Positions 7,714 to 16,389 are shown, counted from the first letter of the stretch. The stretch: 64,000 bases of DNA from Salipaludibacillus aurantiacus (GCF_900111295.1 NZ_FOGT01000005.1:268636-332635), one strand, 5' to 3'. Notes: generated from the letters alone by a model not told the origin. Numbers and translations: made by a program.

Positions 7714-8220
7714 ATGATTATGGATTTCTTGAGAAACAACAAAATTGCAGCGGGCGTGTTGACAGTATTACGTGTTTATATTGGATGGCAGTGGCTGACA
7801 GCAGGCTGGGGGAAAGTGACAGGAGAGCCGTTTGATGCAAGCGGATATTTAACCGGTGTGGTCAATAATGAAGCGGTCATTGAACAGTACCCGACGTATC
7901 ACGCATTTATAGAAAGTTTTGCTTTACCGAATGCAGGAGTTTTCAGTTTTATGGTCGCCTGGGGTGAATTGCTCGTAGGGCTTGGCTTAATTTTAGGTGT
8001 TCTGACAACGGCAGCAGCGTTCTTCGGAATTGTCATGAACTTCGCGTTTATGTTCGCAGGCACCATCTCATCAAACCCGTGGTTAGTGCTTCTGACCATC
8101 TTTATCTTGGCAGCAGGCTACAATGCCGGTAAATTCGGCGGTGACCGCTGGGTGCTTCCTTACATCCGCACGATGGTTTTTAAAAAACAGTTAACAGAGC
8201 CTGATAAAGCGGCAGCATAG
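7714..8220 (+). CDS. DoxX family membrane protein
   Basis: A 168-residue protein with four hydrophobic helices and the DoxX N-terminal pattern (VLRVYIGWQWLTAGWGKVTG, residues 19-38), matching the subunit of thiosulfate:quinone oxidoreductase and the CatD-like proteins of bacilli. Family members couple thiol or quinone redox reactions to the respiratory membrane. ATG 7714 follows GAGGAGGAA. It stands alone between an operator-like palindrome and a strong terminator, which suggests stress-inducible expression. Confidence 0.8.
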   Translation: MIMDFLRNNKIAAGVLTVLRVYIGWQWLTAGWGKVTGEPFDASGYLTGVVNNEAVIEQYPTYHAFIESFALPNAGVFSFMVAWGELLVGLGLILGVLTTAAAFFGIVMNFAFMFAGTISSNPWLVLLTIFILAAGYNAGKFGGDRWVLPYIRTMVFKKQLTEPDKAAA

Positions 8221-8239
8221 AAGGATTTTAATAAGTCTT

Positions 8240-8268
8240 GCACTCTTTCTGACGGAAGAGTGCTTTTT
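8240..8268 (+). terminator. terminator after doxX
   Basis: GCACTCTT (8240-8247) and AAGAGTGC (8256-8263) form an 8-bp stem followed by five T residues. Confidence 0.85.
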
Positions 8269-8334
8269 ACTTGCCGAAGGACAAATGAGAGGTTAAAATT
8301 GGAAGGGAATGTATGTTTGCAAGGAGGATGAATT

Positions 8335-8586
8335 ATGGAGCTGATTGACTGGAGTTATGGCCGGAGATATCAAATAAAAGCTGTTTTTTCTTCTCATCCT
8401 AATTCTCCGGTTATCTTCAGATCTTTTCCTGATTATTATTTTATATATACAGTGAAATGGTCAGACAGAGACAGTCCTGTAAACAGAGACGATTTAGCAG
8501 AGATGGAGAAACTGCTTAATGAAGAACTGGGATGTTTAAAAGCCTACGAAACCCGCAGATCGGTATGCGGCAGGGCTGGATTATAA
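8335..8586 (+). CDS. uncharacterised small protein
   Basis: An 83-residue soluble protein with a strong AAGGAGGATGA ribosome site before ATG 8335 and its own terminator. It is mixed alpha/beta, with a hydrophobic-aromatic core (FRSFPDYYFIYTVKW, residues about 29-43) and an amphipathic helix NRDDLAEMEKLLNEELG near residues 51-67. No family is recognised. The translation signals and dedicated terminator argue that it is a real gene. Confidence 0.55.
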   Translation: MELIDWSYGRRYQIKAVFSSHPNSPVIFRSFPDYYFIYTVKWSDRDSPVNRDDLAEMEKLLNEELGCLKAYETRRSVCGRAGL

Positions 8587-8594
8587 ATAACTGG

Positions 8595-8627
8595 GCCACC
8601 GGGCGGTTAAACCCGATGGCTCTTTTT
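8595..8627. terminator. terminator between convergent genes
   Basis: GCCACCGGG (8595-8603) pairs with CCCGATGGC (8612-8620, one mismatch) and is followed by TCTTTTTTT. It serves the 83-residue gene and perhaps the convergent GntR gene. Confidence 0.75.
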
Positions 8628-8632
8628 TTATT

Positions 8633-9355
8633 CTATCTTTTCATATTAATCATAAAACGGTAACGGTCCGCCCTGTAGGCTGACTTTACAAATTCAACCG
8701 GGGTTCCGTCTTCAAGGTACGTATGCCGTTCAATTAATAAGATGGGGGAAGATTTCCTTACTTGAAGAAGCTCAACTTCATTCTGATTAGCTGTAGAAGA
8801 TTCAATAATCTGTGTCGCTTCTTTGATTTTTTTGCCCAGAGCAGCTTCAATATATTCATAAAGTGAGGATTGCATAATTTCTTTTGTGACACCTGGAACT
8901 AGTTTTTCAGGCAGGTAGCTTGTTTCAAGGGCCATTGGTACATTGTCAGCAAGGCGGACCCGCTGAATCTCATACACCGGATCATTCTCTTGAATTTTTA
9001 AATAGTTGGCGACAGACGAAGTCGCAGGCACTACTTTAAAATGAACGAGCCGGTTGCCCGGTGTCATTCCTCTCGCTTTCATATCTTCCGTAAAACTGGT
9101 TAACCCCTGGAGCGGCTGTTCGATTTTTTTCTCGGATACGAAGGTTCCTGTCCCTTTTTTCCGGTAGACATAGCCGTCGTTAACCAACTTTGTAATTGCC
9201 TGTCTTACTGTCATACGGCTTATTGCATATGTGTTGGCATACTCTCTTTCAGAAGGAAGCATGTCTCCTGGTTTTAAGTCGCCCTGGTCAATTTGATTTT
9301 TAATTTTTTCTTCAAGCTGGTAGTAAATTGGAATTGGTGAGTTTTTATTTATCAT
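8633..9355 (-). CDS. GntR/HutC-family regulator, NagR (YvoA)-like
   Basis: A 240-residue repressor. Residues 1-75 are a winged helix of the GntR type (IPIYYQLEEKIKNQI, LPSEREYANTYAISRMTVRQ) and residues 85-235 a UTRA effector domain. The join and UTRA domain closely follow B. subtilis NagR (QGLTSFTEDM-ARGMTPG, SSLYEYIE, SPILLIERHTYLEDGT), which senses glucosamine-6-phosphate or N-acetylglucosamine-6-phosphate and controls amino-sugar use. No nagA, nagB or nagP neighbour is present, so if it is NagR its targets are elsewhere. Confidence 0.8.
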   Translation of the reverse strand: MINKNSPIPIYYQLEEKIKNQIDQGDLKPGDMLPSEREYANTYAISRMTVRQAITKLVNDGYVYRKKGTGTFVSEKKIEQPLQGLTSFTEDMKARGMTPGNRLVHFKVVPATSSVANYLKIQENDPVYEIQRVRLADNVPMALETSYLPEKLVPGVTKEIMQSSLYEYIEAALGKKIKEATQIIESSTANQNEVELLQVRKSSPILLIERHTYLEDGTPVEFVKSAYRADRYRFMINMKR

Positions 9356-9378
9356 TTCCGCATCATCCTAACACGTTA

Positions 9379-9394
9379 AGTTACATAGACCACT
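9379..9394. promoter_or_regulatory. possible NagR-type operator before the GntR gene
   Basis: On the minus strand the sequence reads AGTGGTCTATGTAACT, 24 bases upstream of the GntR start. It carries the TGGTCTA half-site typical of NagR/DasR dre elements, but the second half is poor. It would imply autoregulation. Confidence 0.3.
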
Positions 9395-9490
9395 ATTCCA
9401 CTTTATTTTATCACACCTTTTAATTGCTAAACCAGTGACGCGGCATTGGTATAATCTCCTATAAATTTTTGAGGAATAGTTTATCCTTAC

Positions 9491-9527
9491 AAAAAAACGC
9501 CTTAATACACGTAGTATCGGGCGTTTT
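9491..9527 (-). terminator. terminator after radical SAM gene 1
   Basis: On the minus strand AAAACGCC and GGCGTTTT frame an inner GATACT/ATTA-containing stem and are followed by a run of seven T residues (A run 9491-9497 on the plus strand). Confidence 0.75.
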
Positions 9528-9534
9528 ATAAGTG

Positions 9535-10701
9535 TTACACATTTTGGGTTTTTCTATAAGCTTCAGGGATGTAGACACAGAATGGTTCACTTTCAAGATA
9601 ATCGCCGGTTACTGAGTAAGATCTTGAACGTGAGCCGCCGCACACATAACGGAATTCACAGACTCCGCATTTTCCTTTATAGAGATCCGGATTTCTTAAT
9701 TCTTTTAAAACAGGCGCTTCCCGGTATATTTCCTTTAGCGGCTTTTCTCTTACGTTGCCAACCTTTATCGGAAGAAGGCCGCTTGGCATGACGTCACCTG
9801 TATGAGAAACAAAGATAAATCCGTTTCCGTCATTAACTCCTTTTGGGGCGCGTTTTAAACCGTCGATTTCAGAAGCCGTATCTGAAATGGAGTCCGAATA
9901 GTTTATTTCACCTTTTTCAATCATTTTGTCCTTAGTTTTCTGCTGAATAACGACACGGCGGTGGTGTTGGGCTGCTGTCGTTTTAATATCAAAATTTGAA
10001 GTTTTGTTTAACTCATAAAGCCAACGAAAGACTTTCTCATGCTCGGCTGGTGTGAGGCAATCATCTATTTGCCCCCTGCCTGTTGGCACCAGAAGAAAGA
10101 TATACCACATGACCACATCAAGTTCTTCGACTAATTGAGCCATTTCTTCTAAAGAATCATAATTATATCTGGAGATGACGGTATTAATTTGAAGCGGCAT
10201 GTCGAGCTCTTTCAAGTAGCGTATTTTCTCAAGGGTTAAATCAAAGGATCCGGATGTGCCTCTAAACTGGTCATGGATAGCTGGATTTGGACCGTCTAAG
10301 CTGAACCCCCACCTGGATAAACCGACTTCTTTCGCTTTTTTCATTCGTTCCTTAGTGACATTATCTGTAGCACTGGGAGTCATTGATACACGCATACCTT
10401 TTTTTACGGCGTAATCAGCGAGCTCAAACAAGTCTTCTCTCATCATACAATCGCCGCCTGTAAAAACAAGCATAGGATTATTCATATCATAAATCTCATC
10501 TATTAGCTTAATTCCTTCTGAATGGGACAGTTCATGAGGATGAGGCTCCACCTGTGCATCGGCGCGGCAATGCACACAGCGAAGTTCACAGGCACGTGTA
10601 ACTTCCCAGATAACAATAAAGGGATTTTCATTATAATCCATTTCAGCTATTTTACTAGCGTGCGGATGGCCATGACCTTCAGGATGTTTTTTTCCATACA
10701 T
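9535..10701 (-). CDS. TIGR04053-family radical SAM/SPASM protein, copy 1
   Basis: A 388-residue radical SAM enzyme. The SAM-cluster motif CxxxCxxC is CELRCVHC (Cys38, 42 and 45), followed by a GGD glycine motif (FTGGDCMMRED). The C-terminal SPASM-type region has KCGVCEFRYVCGGSRSRSYS and a final EPFC, enough cysteines for a second Fe-S cluster. The architecture equals the BA_1875 family (TIGR04053), related to the heme-modifying NirJ/AhbC/AhbD enzymes; its own reaction is unknown. I prefer ATG 10701, preceded by GGTGAT, to TTG 10713. The second copy at 15128 lacks the His-rich N-terminal extension (EGHGHPHASK) seen here. Confidence 0.8.
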   Translation of the reverse strand: MYGKKHPEGHGHPHASKIAEMDYNENPFIVIWEVTRACELRCVHCRADAQVEPHPHELSHSEGIKLIDEIYDMNNPMLVFTGGDCMMREDLFELADYAVKKGMRVSMTPSATDNVTKERMKKAKEVGLSRWGFSLDGPNPAIHDQFRGTSGSFDLTLEKIRYLKELDMPLQINTVISRYNYDSLEEMAQLVEELDVVMWYIFLLVPTGRGQIDDCLTPAEHEKVFRWLYELNKTSNFDIKTTAAQHHRRVVIQQKTKDKMIEKGEINYSDSISDTASEIDGLKRAPKGVNDGNGFIFVSHTGDVMPSGLLPIKVGNVREKPLKEIYREAPVLKELRNPDLYKGKCGVCEFRYVCGGSRSRSYSVTGDYLESEPFCVYIPEAYRKTQNV

Positions 10702-10713
10702 ACGTATCACCAA

Positions 10714-11014
10714 ACTTTATTTGAATTTTTATAATTAAAGCATTTGATATATTTTCATTGTAAATGTTCAGTAATCCAGCGGCGGCAGCAAATGTTACAA
10801 TGTGGCAACACTTTATAGGCAATTGAAAGAGACAGATAACTGAATAGTGAGTTTAGGGACTTATAAGTTGATAAGCAGGAAAAGGTCAAAGGTTAAGGCA
10901 ATTATTATATAAGCCTGGAAGGGAGACGAACTAATTTTGTTAACTTTTTTCTGGGAGTAAATGCAGGCATCCGTTATAATAAGAATCGAGCCAGAATTGA
11001 GAGGTGTTTGAACT
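10714..11014. other. intergenic region between radical SAM 1 and the 102-aa gene
   Basis: This 300-base divergent spacer has no coding signal. A TATAAT at 10975-10980 is a possible -10 element for the 102-residue gene, but no good -35 box precedes it. An imperfect inverted motif GTTAC-N6-GCAAC near 10793-10808 might be an operator; I cannot assign it. Confidence 0.4.
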
Positions 11015-11323
11015 ATGAGTACGAAGAAAGATATGGAAGAACAGATTATTAAAAATTATCAAAAAGATGAAAAGATGATGGTGCTGGTGTTTGCCCAGTG
11101 GTGTGTAAATCATAACCTTGACCCTGAGGAAATTTATTTGCGCGCCTACCCTGGACAAAGCGAGAACCAGGCTTTAAAACAGGCAATTGATTTGACTGTG
11201 ACTAAAGAAGAAGCGGGAGAGATTCCGCATGATACTCTTCTAGGCGTATTATCCTTATTTGGCAATGATGATCTTGCCTTTGTTGTGACTGAAGAAATGG
11301 ACAAATTAAAACCCGAAAATTAA
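11015..11323 (+). CDS. conserved hypothetical protein (102 aa)
   Basis: A 102-residue soluble, acidic, mainly helical protein. It has a QIIKNYQKDEKMMVLVFAQWCVNH-like N-terminal block that I associate with a conserved but uncharacterised Bacillaceae family, and a C-terminal GNDDLAFVVTEEMDKL helix. The start ATG 11015 follows GAGAGGTG. It has its own terminator. No function can be inferred from neighbours. Confidence 0.7.
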   Translation: MSTKKDMEEQIIKNYQKDEKMMVLVFAQWCVNHNLDPEEIYLRAYPGQSENQALKQAIDLTVTKEEAGEIPHDTLLGVLSLFGNDDLAFVVTEEMDKLKPEN

Positions 11324-11339
11324 TGTTGGAAAGTTCCAG

Positions 11340-11366
11340 ACTCTTCGCCTGGGCGGAGAGTTTTTA
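11340..11366 (+). terminator. terminator after the 102-aa gene
   Basis: ACTCTTCGCC and GGCGGAGAGT form a stem with a minimal loop and a T/G pair, followed by TTTTTATTT. Confidence 0.75.
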
Positions 11367-11373
11367 TTTGGAA

Positions 11374-11401
11374 ACAAATGGGGGGACTGACCCCTTTTTG
11401 T
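11374..11401. repeat. REP-like palindrome 1 (GGGGACTGACCCC variant)
   Basis: ACAAATGGGGGGACTGACCC continues to CCTTTTTGT. Outer arms ACAAA/TTTGT and inner arms GGGG/CCCC are symmetric about an ACTGA centre. It is a divergent member of the set at 11970, 14983, 16287 and 17793. Confidence 0.6.
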
Positions 11402-11500
11402 CACTAAATATACACAATTGGAAAGGGAAACCGGGTTTAATTTGGTTGGTAGGTTGGTATGTTATAAGTGTAATTAAATTAGATTTTGGAGGTGGTTTTA

Positions 11501-11935
11501 ATGGCAAACTTATTTCCAAAAAGACGGCGTGACGTCTTTGAGTGGCTGCCTTCTTTTCTAGACCGCGACTCAACAACCGATTTATTTGACAGTTCTTTTG
11601 GTTTTCAGAGTCCGAAAGTGGATATTAAGGAGAAGAAAGACCATTATGTAATTGAAGCTGAACTGCCGGGGTTCTCAAAGGAAGACATTTCAGTTGAATA
11701 CAAAGATGGCCATCTGACAATCCAGGGAAAGACTGAACGATCTGCTGAGACGAAAGATGATCAGTATGTCAGACGTGAGCGATCCAGCGGTTCTTTCCAA
11801 AGAAGTTTCTATATTGGAGACATAAACGAAAAGGAAATACAAGGAGAATTTAAAAATGGACTTCTTGTATTAAATGTGCCAAAAACAAGAGAGGAACTCG
11901 ATGAATCATCCGGGTACCGTATTGATATAAATTAA
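11501..11935 (+). CDS. Hsp20/alpha-crystallin small heat-shock protein
   Basis: A 144-residue ATP-independent holdase. The alpha-crystallin domain covers residues about 35-130, from PKVDIKEKKDHYVIEAELPG through FQRSFYIGDINEKEIQGEFK to the conserved GLLVLNVPK. A short polar tail (YRIDIN) provides the C-terminal I-x-I-like contact. Start ATG 11501 is preceded by TTTGGAGGTGG; a TTG at 11486 overlaps that ribosome site and is not the start. No CIRCE element is visible upstream. Confidence 0.9.
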   Translation: MANLFPKRRRDVFEWLPSFLDRDSTTDLFDSSFGFQSPKVDIKEKKDHYVIEAELPGFSKEDISVEYKDGHLTIQGKTERSAETKDDQYVRRERSSGSFQRSFYIGDINEKEIQGEFKNGLLVLNVPKTREELDESSGYRIDIN

Positions 11936-11969
11936 AGGGGGGATTTTATCCTCTCTTTTTTTATATGGC

Positions 11970-12020
11970 TTTATCAGGAAATAACTGGGGGGTCAGACCC
12001 CCCAGTTATTTCCTGATAAA
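11970..12020. repeat. REP-like palindrome 2, perfect 25-bp arms
   Basis: TTTATCAGGAAATAACTGGG plus GGGTC (11970-11994) is followed by a single A at 11995 and the exact reverse complement to 12020. The centre GGGGGGTCAGACCCCCC is the core shared with the other copies. It lies 35 bases after hsp20 and could act as a transcript-end hairpin in either direction. Confidence 0.85.
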
Positions 12021-12088
12021 AGAAGGATTAAAGGCAATTTGGCAAGAAATAAACCTTAAATAAAAGTTTTTTAAAACGAGGTGAAAAG

Positions 12089-13594
12089 ATGGATGGGTTT
12101 TATTATCATAAGTATGATGCAACCGGGCTTGCAGAACTTATTAAAAAGAGGGAAGTGACGGGAGAAGAAGTGTTTAAAGAAGCGCTTATTAGAATTGAAG
12201 CTTTTAACCCTTCTCTGAATGCTGTCGTTCATAAATTTTACAGTAAAGCTCTAAAGCAAATAAATAATCTGGAGATGACAAATACACCGTTATCCGGAGT
12301 TCCTATGTTACTAAAAGACATTACCCAGGATGTCAAAGGGGAAAGAATAACCTCCGGCTCACGTGCAAACCAGCATTTCCGAGCAGAAACTGATTCTAAT
12401 TTTGTATTTAGGTTAAAAGAGGCCGGATTGCTCCCCATGGGGCATACAAACGTTCCTGAATTTGCACTCATGGGAGTGACTGAACCTGAATTTTACGGAC
12501 CTGCAAGGAATCCCTGGAATATAAAATACACGCCTGGCGGCTCGAGCGGCGGTTCGAGTGCGGCAGTGGCGTCAGGAATGGTCCCGGTTGCAGGCGCTAA
12601 TGATGGAGGAGGATCGATAAGGATCCCGGCAGCTTATTGCGGGTTATTCGGGCTGAAGCCAACTCGGGGAAGAACCCCTGTAGGTCCGTCACAAGGAAGA
12701 TTATGGCAGGGAGCCTCTTCTGAACATGTGTTAACCCGGTCGGTTAGAGACAGCGCCCTTATTCTCGACTTGATTCACGGAGATGAAAAGGGAGCAGCCT
12801 TCCTTGCCCCAGGATATGAAGGGAGTTATGTGAAAGAGATGGCAGTCCCCCTTCATAAACCTTCCAAAATCGCATTTTCTGTCAAATCGCCTATTGGTAC
12901 AGCGGTGGATCACGAATGCAAAGAGGCCGTATTAAAAACGGTTCGGTTTCTTGAAAAATCAGGGTTTGAGGTGGAAGAAAAAGACGCGCCTGTGGACGGT
13001 AAAAAAATTGCCCAAAGTTATTTGACGATGTATTTTGGTGAAGTAGCAGCCACTCTTAGTCAGCTTGAACAGTCTTTAGACAGGAAAATTACCATGAAAG
13101 ATGTAGAGCCGACGACTTGGCTTCTTGGCATGTTAGGAAAAGCCACATCAGCTCAGGAATTTGTATTAAATCTGAAAGAGTGGGATACCGCTGCCTTGGC
13201 CATGGAAGAATTTCATGAAACCTATGATTTTTACGTCACCCCTGCTACAGCTATGCCTCCTGCTAAAATTGGCGAGTTACAAGTCAAACCATCAGAAAAA
13301 CTGCTGATTAAACTAGTTGCAAGTCTGAGAGCAGGTAAACTGTTGAAAAAGTCAGGGGCAGCGGAACAATTAGCGGAAGAAAGTTTAATGAGGACGCCTT
13401 TTACCCAGCAGGCTAATTTAACTGGGCAGCCTGCCATGAGTGTACCGGTTCATAAGACTGGAAACGGCCTCCCTGCAGGAGTTCAGTTTATCGCGGCCAA
13501 AGGTAATGAGCAGAAATTATTTCAGATGGCTTATTTTCTTGAAAGTACTGACTTATGGATAAAGGCAGATGAAAACCCGTTTTACAGTCTTTGA
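12089..13594 (+). CDS. amidase signature family amidohydrolase
   Basis: A 501-residue member of the amidase signature family. The catalytic Ser-cisSer-Lys triad is visible: Lys76 in MLLKDITQD, cis-Ser152 in the [14 protein letters not shown] loop and nucleophile Ser176 in [10 protein letters not shown]. The overall pattern resembles 6-aminohexanoate cyclic-dimer hydrolase and related broad-specificity amidases rather than GatA, since there is no gatC or gatB next to it. No signal peptide; cytoplasmic hydrolysis of a carboxamide is expected. ATG 12089 follows AACGAGGTGA. Substrate unknown. Confidence 0.85.
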   Translation: MDGFYYHKYDATGLAELIKKREVTGEEVFKEALIRIEAFNPSLNAVVHKFYSKALKQINNLEMTNTPLSGVPMLLKDITQDVKGERITSGSRANQHFRAETDSNFVFRLKEAGLLPMGHTNVPEFALMGVTEPEFYGPARNPWNIKYTPGGSSGGSSAAVASGMVPVAGANDGGGSIRIPAAYCGLFGLKPTRGRTPVGPSQGRLWQGASSEHVLTRSVRDSALILDLIHGDEKGAAFLAPGYEGSYVKEMAVPLHKPSKIAFSVKSPIGTAVDHECKEAVLKTVRFLEKSGFEVEEKDAPVDGKKIAQSYLTMYFGEVAATLSQLEQSLDRKITMKDVEPTTWLLGMLGKATSAQEFVLNLKEWDTAALAMEEFHETYDFYVTPATAMPPAKIGELQVKPSEKLLIKLVASLRAGKLLKKSGAAEQLAEESLMRTPFTQQANLTGQPAMSVPVHKTGNGLPAGVQFIAAKGNEQKLFQMAYFLESTDLWIKADENPFYSL

Positions 13595-13700
13595 AGAATA
13601 AATAGCGGCAAAGCCGAAAAATAATTTTAAAAATATAAGTATAAGACTTCGAATTTTTGTCATACTAAATGGGGAAACAATTAAACAGGAGGAACATAAC

Positions 13701-13898
13701 ATGACCCAAGGTACAGTAAAGTGGTTTAACGCAGAAAAAGGCTTTGGATTTATTGAAGTAGAAGGGCAGGATGATGTGTTTGTGCATTACTCTGCAATTG
13801 AAGGGGACGGATTTAAATCCCTTGAAGAAGGACAATCCGTGACTTTTGACATCGAACAAGGCCAGCGTGGACCACAAGCAACAAACGTACAAAAATAA
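13701..13898 (+). CDS. cold-shock protein, CspB/CspD type
   Basis: A 65-residue single cold-shock domain. RNP1 (KGFGFIEV) and RNP2 (VFVHYSAI) are intact, as is the KWFN start. The family binds single-stranded RNA and DNA and acts as an RNA chaperone. ATG 13701 follows AACAGGAGGAAC. The roughly 100-base region after the amidase gene is AT-rich and gives room for the long structured leader usual for csp genes. The sequence is equally close to CspB and CspD, so no symbol is given. Confidence 0.95.
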   Translation: MTQGTVKWFNAEKGFGFIEVEGQDDVFVHYSAIEGDGFKSLEEGQSVTFDIEQGQRGPQATNVQK

Positions 13899-13906
13899 TT
13901 GTACAT

Positions 13907-13932
13907 AAAAGCTCCTTTTAAGGGGCTTTTTT
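13907..13932 (+). terminator. terminator after csp
   Basis: AAAGCTCCTT pairs with AAGGGGCTTT (one T/G pair) and runs into seven T residues. Confidence 0.85.
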
Positions 13933-14215
13933 TATTTTGTTACGTAAAAAAACGGTGGTGCGGTAATGACTTATTTCTCCCCTTACACATACAGAATTTG
14001 GGCTTTGGGTGAGCGGAACACCGCTTTCAGAGATTGGACATCACTGCTGTCATTACAGACTGCGGTGATGCTGAGGGTACTTTATTATTAACAAATGGCT
14101 TAAATGAGCTTCGGGCTTAAAATGTGAGAGAAAGCATGGAGCTGCTAAATATTTTATGTTGCAGATGAAGAATGTTAAAATGGTAACAAACTTTTTTATG
14201 AAGAGGGATGTAACA

Positions 14216-14983
14216 ATGATAACAGTGGTAAAAGAAGAGCTGGCAGGGATCCCTGCTTTGCACGTCGCTGCGAATAAAGATATGGAAAAACCGCTTCCTT
14301 TATTTATTTTCTGGCATGGGTTTACGAGTGCGAAAGAGCATAACCTCCACTATGCCTATTTATTAGCTGGAGAGGGTTACAGGATTATTATGCCTGAAGC
14401 AGAACACCATGGTGAGCGCCATAAGGGTATACCTGACGATCAGAGAAGTTTGTCTTTCTGGGAGATTGTTATAAAAAGCATACATGAAACAGAAGAGATC
14501 GTCTCTGCATTAAAAAAAAGGGCACTAGTCGAAAGTTCTGATATTGCAATGGCTGGAGTTTCAATGGGGGCCATTATTACGCTGGGGGCGCTTACTCAAT
14601 ATAACTGGGTGACAACTGCAGCTTCTTTTATGGGAACACCTGCTTATGAAGATTTTGTACATGAACAAATCGAGCGGATTAAAGAAGAATCAGGTGTTTT
14701 TCCATTCAGCAAGGAAGAGTTAGACAGAAAAAAAGCACTATTAAACAGTTATGATTTGTCGAAACAGCCGGAAGCTGCGCAAAACCGGGACTTATTTTTC
14801 TGGCACGGAGCGCAGGATACTGTAGTTCCAATAGACGGAGCGAAGTCTTTTGCTGCAAGCCATAAAAATGCTGATAACCTTACTTTCATTGTGGATGCGC
14901 AGGCAGGCCATCATGTGAACCGTGAAGGAATACTATCTTTCATTTCATGGCTGAAGAACCGGCAGCCATTAAAAATGATCTAG
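14216..14983 (+). CDS. yitV: YitV-type alpha/beta hydrolase (esterase)
   Basis: A 255-residue alpha/beta hydrolase. The oxyanion-side HGFTSAKEHNLH block (residues 34-45) and PEAEHHGER are diagnostic of YitV. The triad is Ser116 (GVSMG), Asp201 (GAQDTVVP) and His232 or His233 (AGHHVNR). Start ATG 14216 follows AGAGGGATG; an upstream in-frame ATG at 14156 has weaker support. The stop codon TAG (14981-14983) lies in the edge of a REP-like palindrome, and the protein ends in a short NRQPLKMI tail that YitV proteins lack, so the repeat may have replaced the original 3' end. Confidence 0.85.
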   Translation: MITVVKEELAGIPALHVAANKDMEKPLPLFIFWHGFTSAKEHNLHYAYLLAGEGYRIIMPEAEHHGERHKGIPDDQRSLSFWEIVIKSIHETEEIVSALKKRALVESSDIAMAGVSMGAIITLGALTQYNWVTTAASFMGTPAYEDFVHEQIERIKEESGVFPFSKEELDRKKALLNSYDLSKQPEAAQNRDLFFWHGAQDTVVPIDGAKSFAASHKNADNLTFIVDAQAGHHVNREGILSFISWLKNRQPLKMI

Positions 14984-14997
14984 GGGTCAGACCCCCC
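14983..14997. repeat. REP-like palindrome 3 (half element)
   Basis: GGGGTC-A-GACCCC is followed by CCATTTATTTAC, which matches the right halves of copies 2 and 4 (AGTTATTTCC, AGCTATTTAC). The left half is missing or replaced by the coding end of yitV. Confidence 0.7.
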
Positions 14998-15127
14998 ATT
15001 TATTTACATTTAATAAATATGTGAACATTTTAGATTCCTGCGTGGAAAAGTGATTTCCATCACATCTGTTATACCTCTCTCCAGTTAAGCTTTAAGTAAG
15101 AATTAAACTTAACTGGGAGGGGTTATT

Positions 15128-16252
15128 ATGTTTCCTGGAGATTATAATAAGAATCCGTTTATAGTTATATGGGAATTAACGAGGGCCTGCGAATTAAAAT
15201 GTCTTCATTGCAGAGCGGAGGCGCAGTACCGGCGCCACCCTATGGAATTATCTTTTGAAGAAGGTAAAAAACTGATTGATGAAATATACTCAATGAATAA
15301 TCCAATGCTTGTTTTTACAGGCGGAGATCCTCTAATGCGCGAAGATGTCTTTGAGATAGCTAAGCATGCCATCGAGAAAGGGGTTCGGGTCTCTATGACT
15401 CCTTCAGCGACACCTAACGTAACAAAAAAAGCGATGGAAAAAGCTAAAGAAGTCGGTTTATCGCGTTGGGCATTCAGCTTAGACGGGCATAGTGCAGAAA
15501 TTCATGACCATTTTAGAGGAACAAGCGGGTCCTTTGATTTAACAATGAATGCAATTAATTATCTTCACGAACTGCAGATGCCTGTACAGATTAATACAGT
15601 TATTTCAAAATACAATGTGGATCATCTGGAAGAAATGGCTGAGCTTATTCAAGAGCTGGATTGCGTGTTATGGAGCGTCTTTTTCCTTGTGCCGACAGGG
15701 CGGGGACAGGAAAAAGATATGATTTCCCCAGTTGAACATGAAAAGGTGTTTCAATGGCTGTATGACTTATCAAAAAAGGTATCATTTGATATAAAAACTA
15801 CCGCAGCACAACATTACCGGAGAGTAGTCATCCAAAATAAAATGCGTGAGAAAATCAGTGCAAGTAAAGGCACGGACATCCATTACGGCGATGCTTTAAA
15901 GCAGGGAGCTACTGGCCAGATTGACGGGCTTGGGAGGGCTCCAAAGGGGGTCAATGATGGAAATGGGTTTGTGTTCATTTCCCATACAGGCGATGTGTTT
16001 CCAAGCGGACTTTTACCTGTTAAAGCGGGGAACGTAAGAGAGACACCTCTATCAGAAATATACAGAGAATCTGATATCTTTAAATCTTTAAGAAACCCGG
16101 ATATGTATAAAGGCAAGTGTGGAGTATGCGAATTTAAACATGTCTGCGGCGGATCCAGGTCCAGGGCCTATGCCATGACAGGCGATTATTTAGAAAGTGA
16201 ACCCTATTGTGTTTATGTGCCCAAAGAATTACGAAAGAAAAAAGCCCAATAA
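15128..16252 (+). CDS. TIGR04053-family radical SAM/SPASM protein, copy 2
   Basis: A 374-residue paralogue of the 9535-10701 enzyme. SAM-cluster cysteines are Cys21, 25 and 28 (CELKCLHC), with the glycine motif in the more usual form FTGGDPLMRED. The C-terminal KCGVCEFKHVCGGSRSRAYA and EPYC are retained. Long blocks are identical to copy 1 (MNNPMLVFTGGD, QINTVIS, DIKTTAAQH, RAPKGVNDGNGF), so the pair comes from a duplication within the lineage. ATG 15128 follows TGGGAGGGGTT. It is monocistronic with its own terminator. The reaction is unknown; NirJ/AhbD-like porphyrin side-chain chemistry is one possibility. Confidence 0.8.
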   Translation: MFPGDYNKNPFIVIWELTRACELKCLHCRAEAQYRRHPMELSFEEGKKLIDEIYSMNNPMLVFTGGDPLMREDVFEIAKHAIEKGVRVSMTPSATPNVTKKAMEKAKEVGLSRWAFSLDGHSAEIHDHFRGTSGSFDLTMNAINYLHELQMPVQINTVISKYNVDHLEEMAELIQELDCVLWSVFFLVPTGRGQEKDMISPVEHEKVFQWLYDLSKKVSFDIKTTAAQHYRRVVIQNKMREKISASKGTDIHYGDALKQGATGQIDGLGRAPKGVNDGNGFVFISHTGDVFPSGLLPVKAGNVRETPLSEIYRESDIFKSLRNPDMYKGKCGVCEFKHVCGGSRSRAYAMTGDYLESEPYCVYVPKELRKKKAQ

Positions 16253-16262
16253 TTAAACTGAC

Positions 16263-16292
16263 CCGTGCCGGAAAATTCAGGCACGGTTTTTT
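16263..16292 (+). terminator. terminator after radical SAM gene 2
   Basis: CCGTGCC and GGCACGG form a stem with a ten-base loop followed by six T residues. The T run is also the start of the next palindrome. Confidence 0.85.
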
Positions 16293-16335
16293 GTAAATAG
16301 TTGGGGGGTCTGTCCCCCCAGCTATTTACAAAAAA
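16287..16335. repeat. REP-like palindrome 4, 22-bp arms
   Basis: TTTTTTGTAAATAGTT plus GGGGGG (16287-16308) pairs with CCCCCC plus AGCTATTTACAAAAAA (16314-16335) around TCTGT; one T/G wobble. It fuses directly to the terminator of the preceding gene. Confidence 0.85.
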
Positions 16336-16359
16336 ATTTTTAAAAAATTCAAAAAAGCA

Positions 16360-16389
16360 TTGACCATTTTGAGAATGCTGTTATATAAT
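16360..16389 (+). promoter_or_regulatory. SigA promoter of the BH0509-family gene
   Basis: TTGACC (16360-16365) and TATAAT (16384-16389) with an 18-base spacer. The start codon lies 55 bases downstream of the -10 box. Confidence 0.7.

Noticed and set aside
11486..11500. TTG start five codons upstream for hsp20
   Set aside because: It overlaps the GGAGGTGG ribosome site that serves ATG 11501.
13933..14155. Possible small gene or RNA between csp and yitV
   Set aside because: No frame with a ribosome site and no recognisable RNA fold; it appears to be ordinary spacer.
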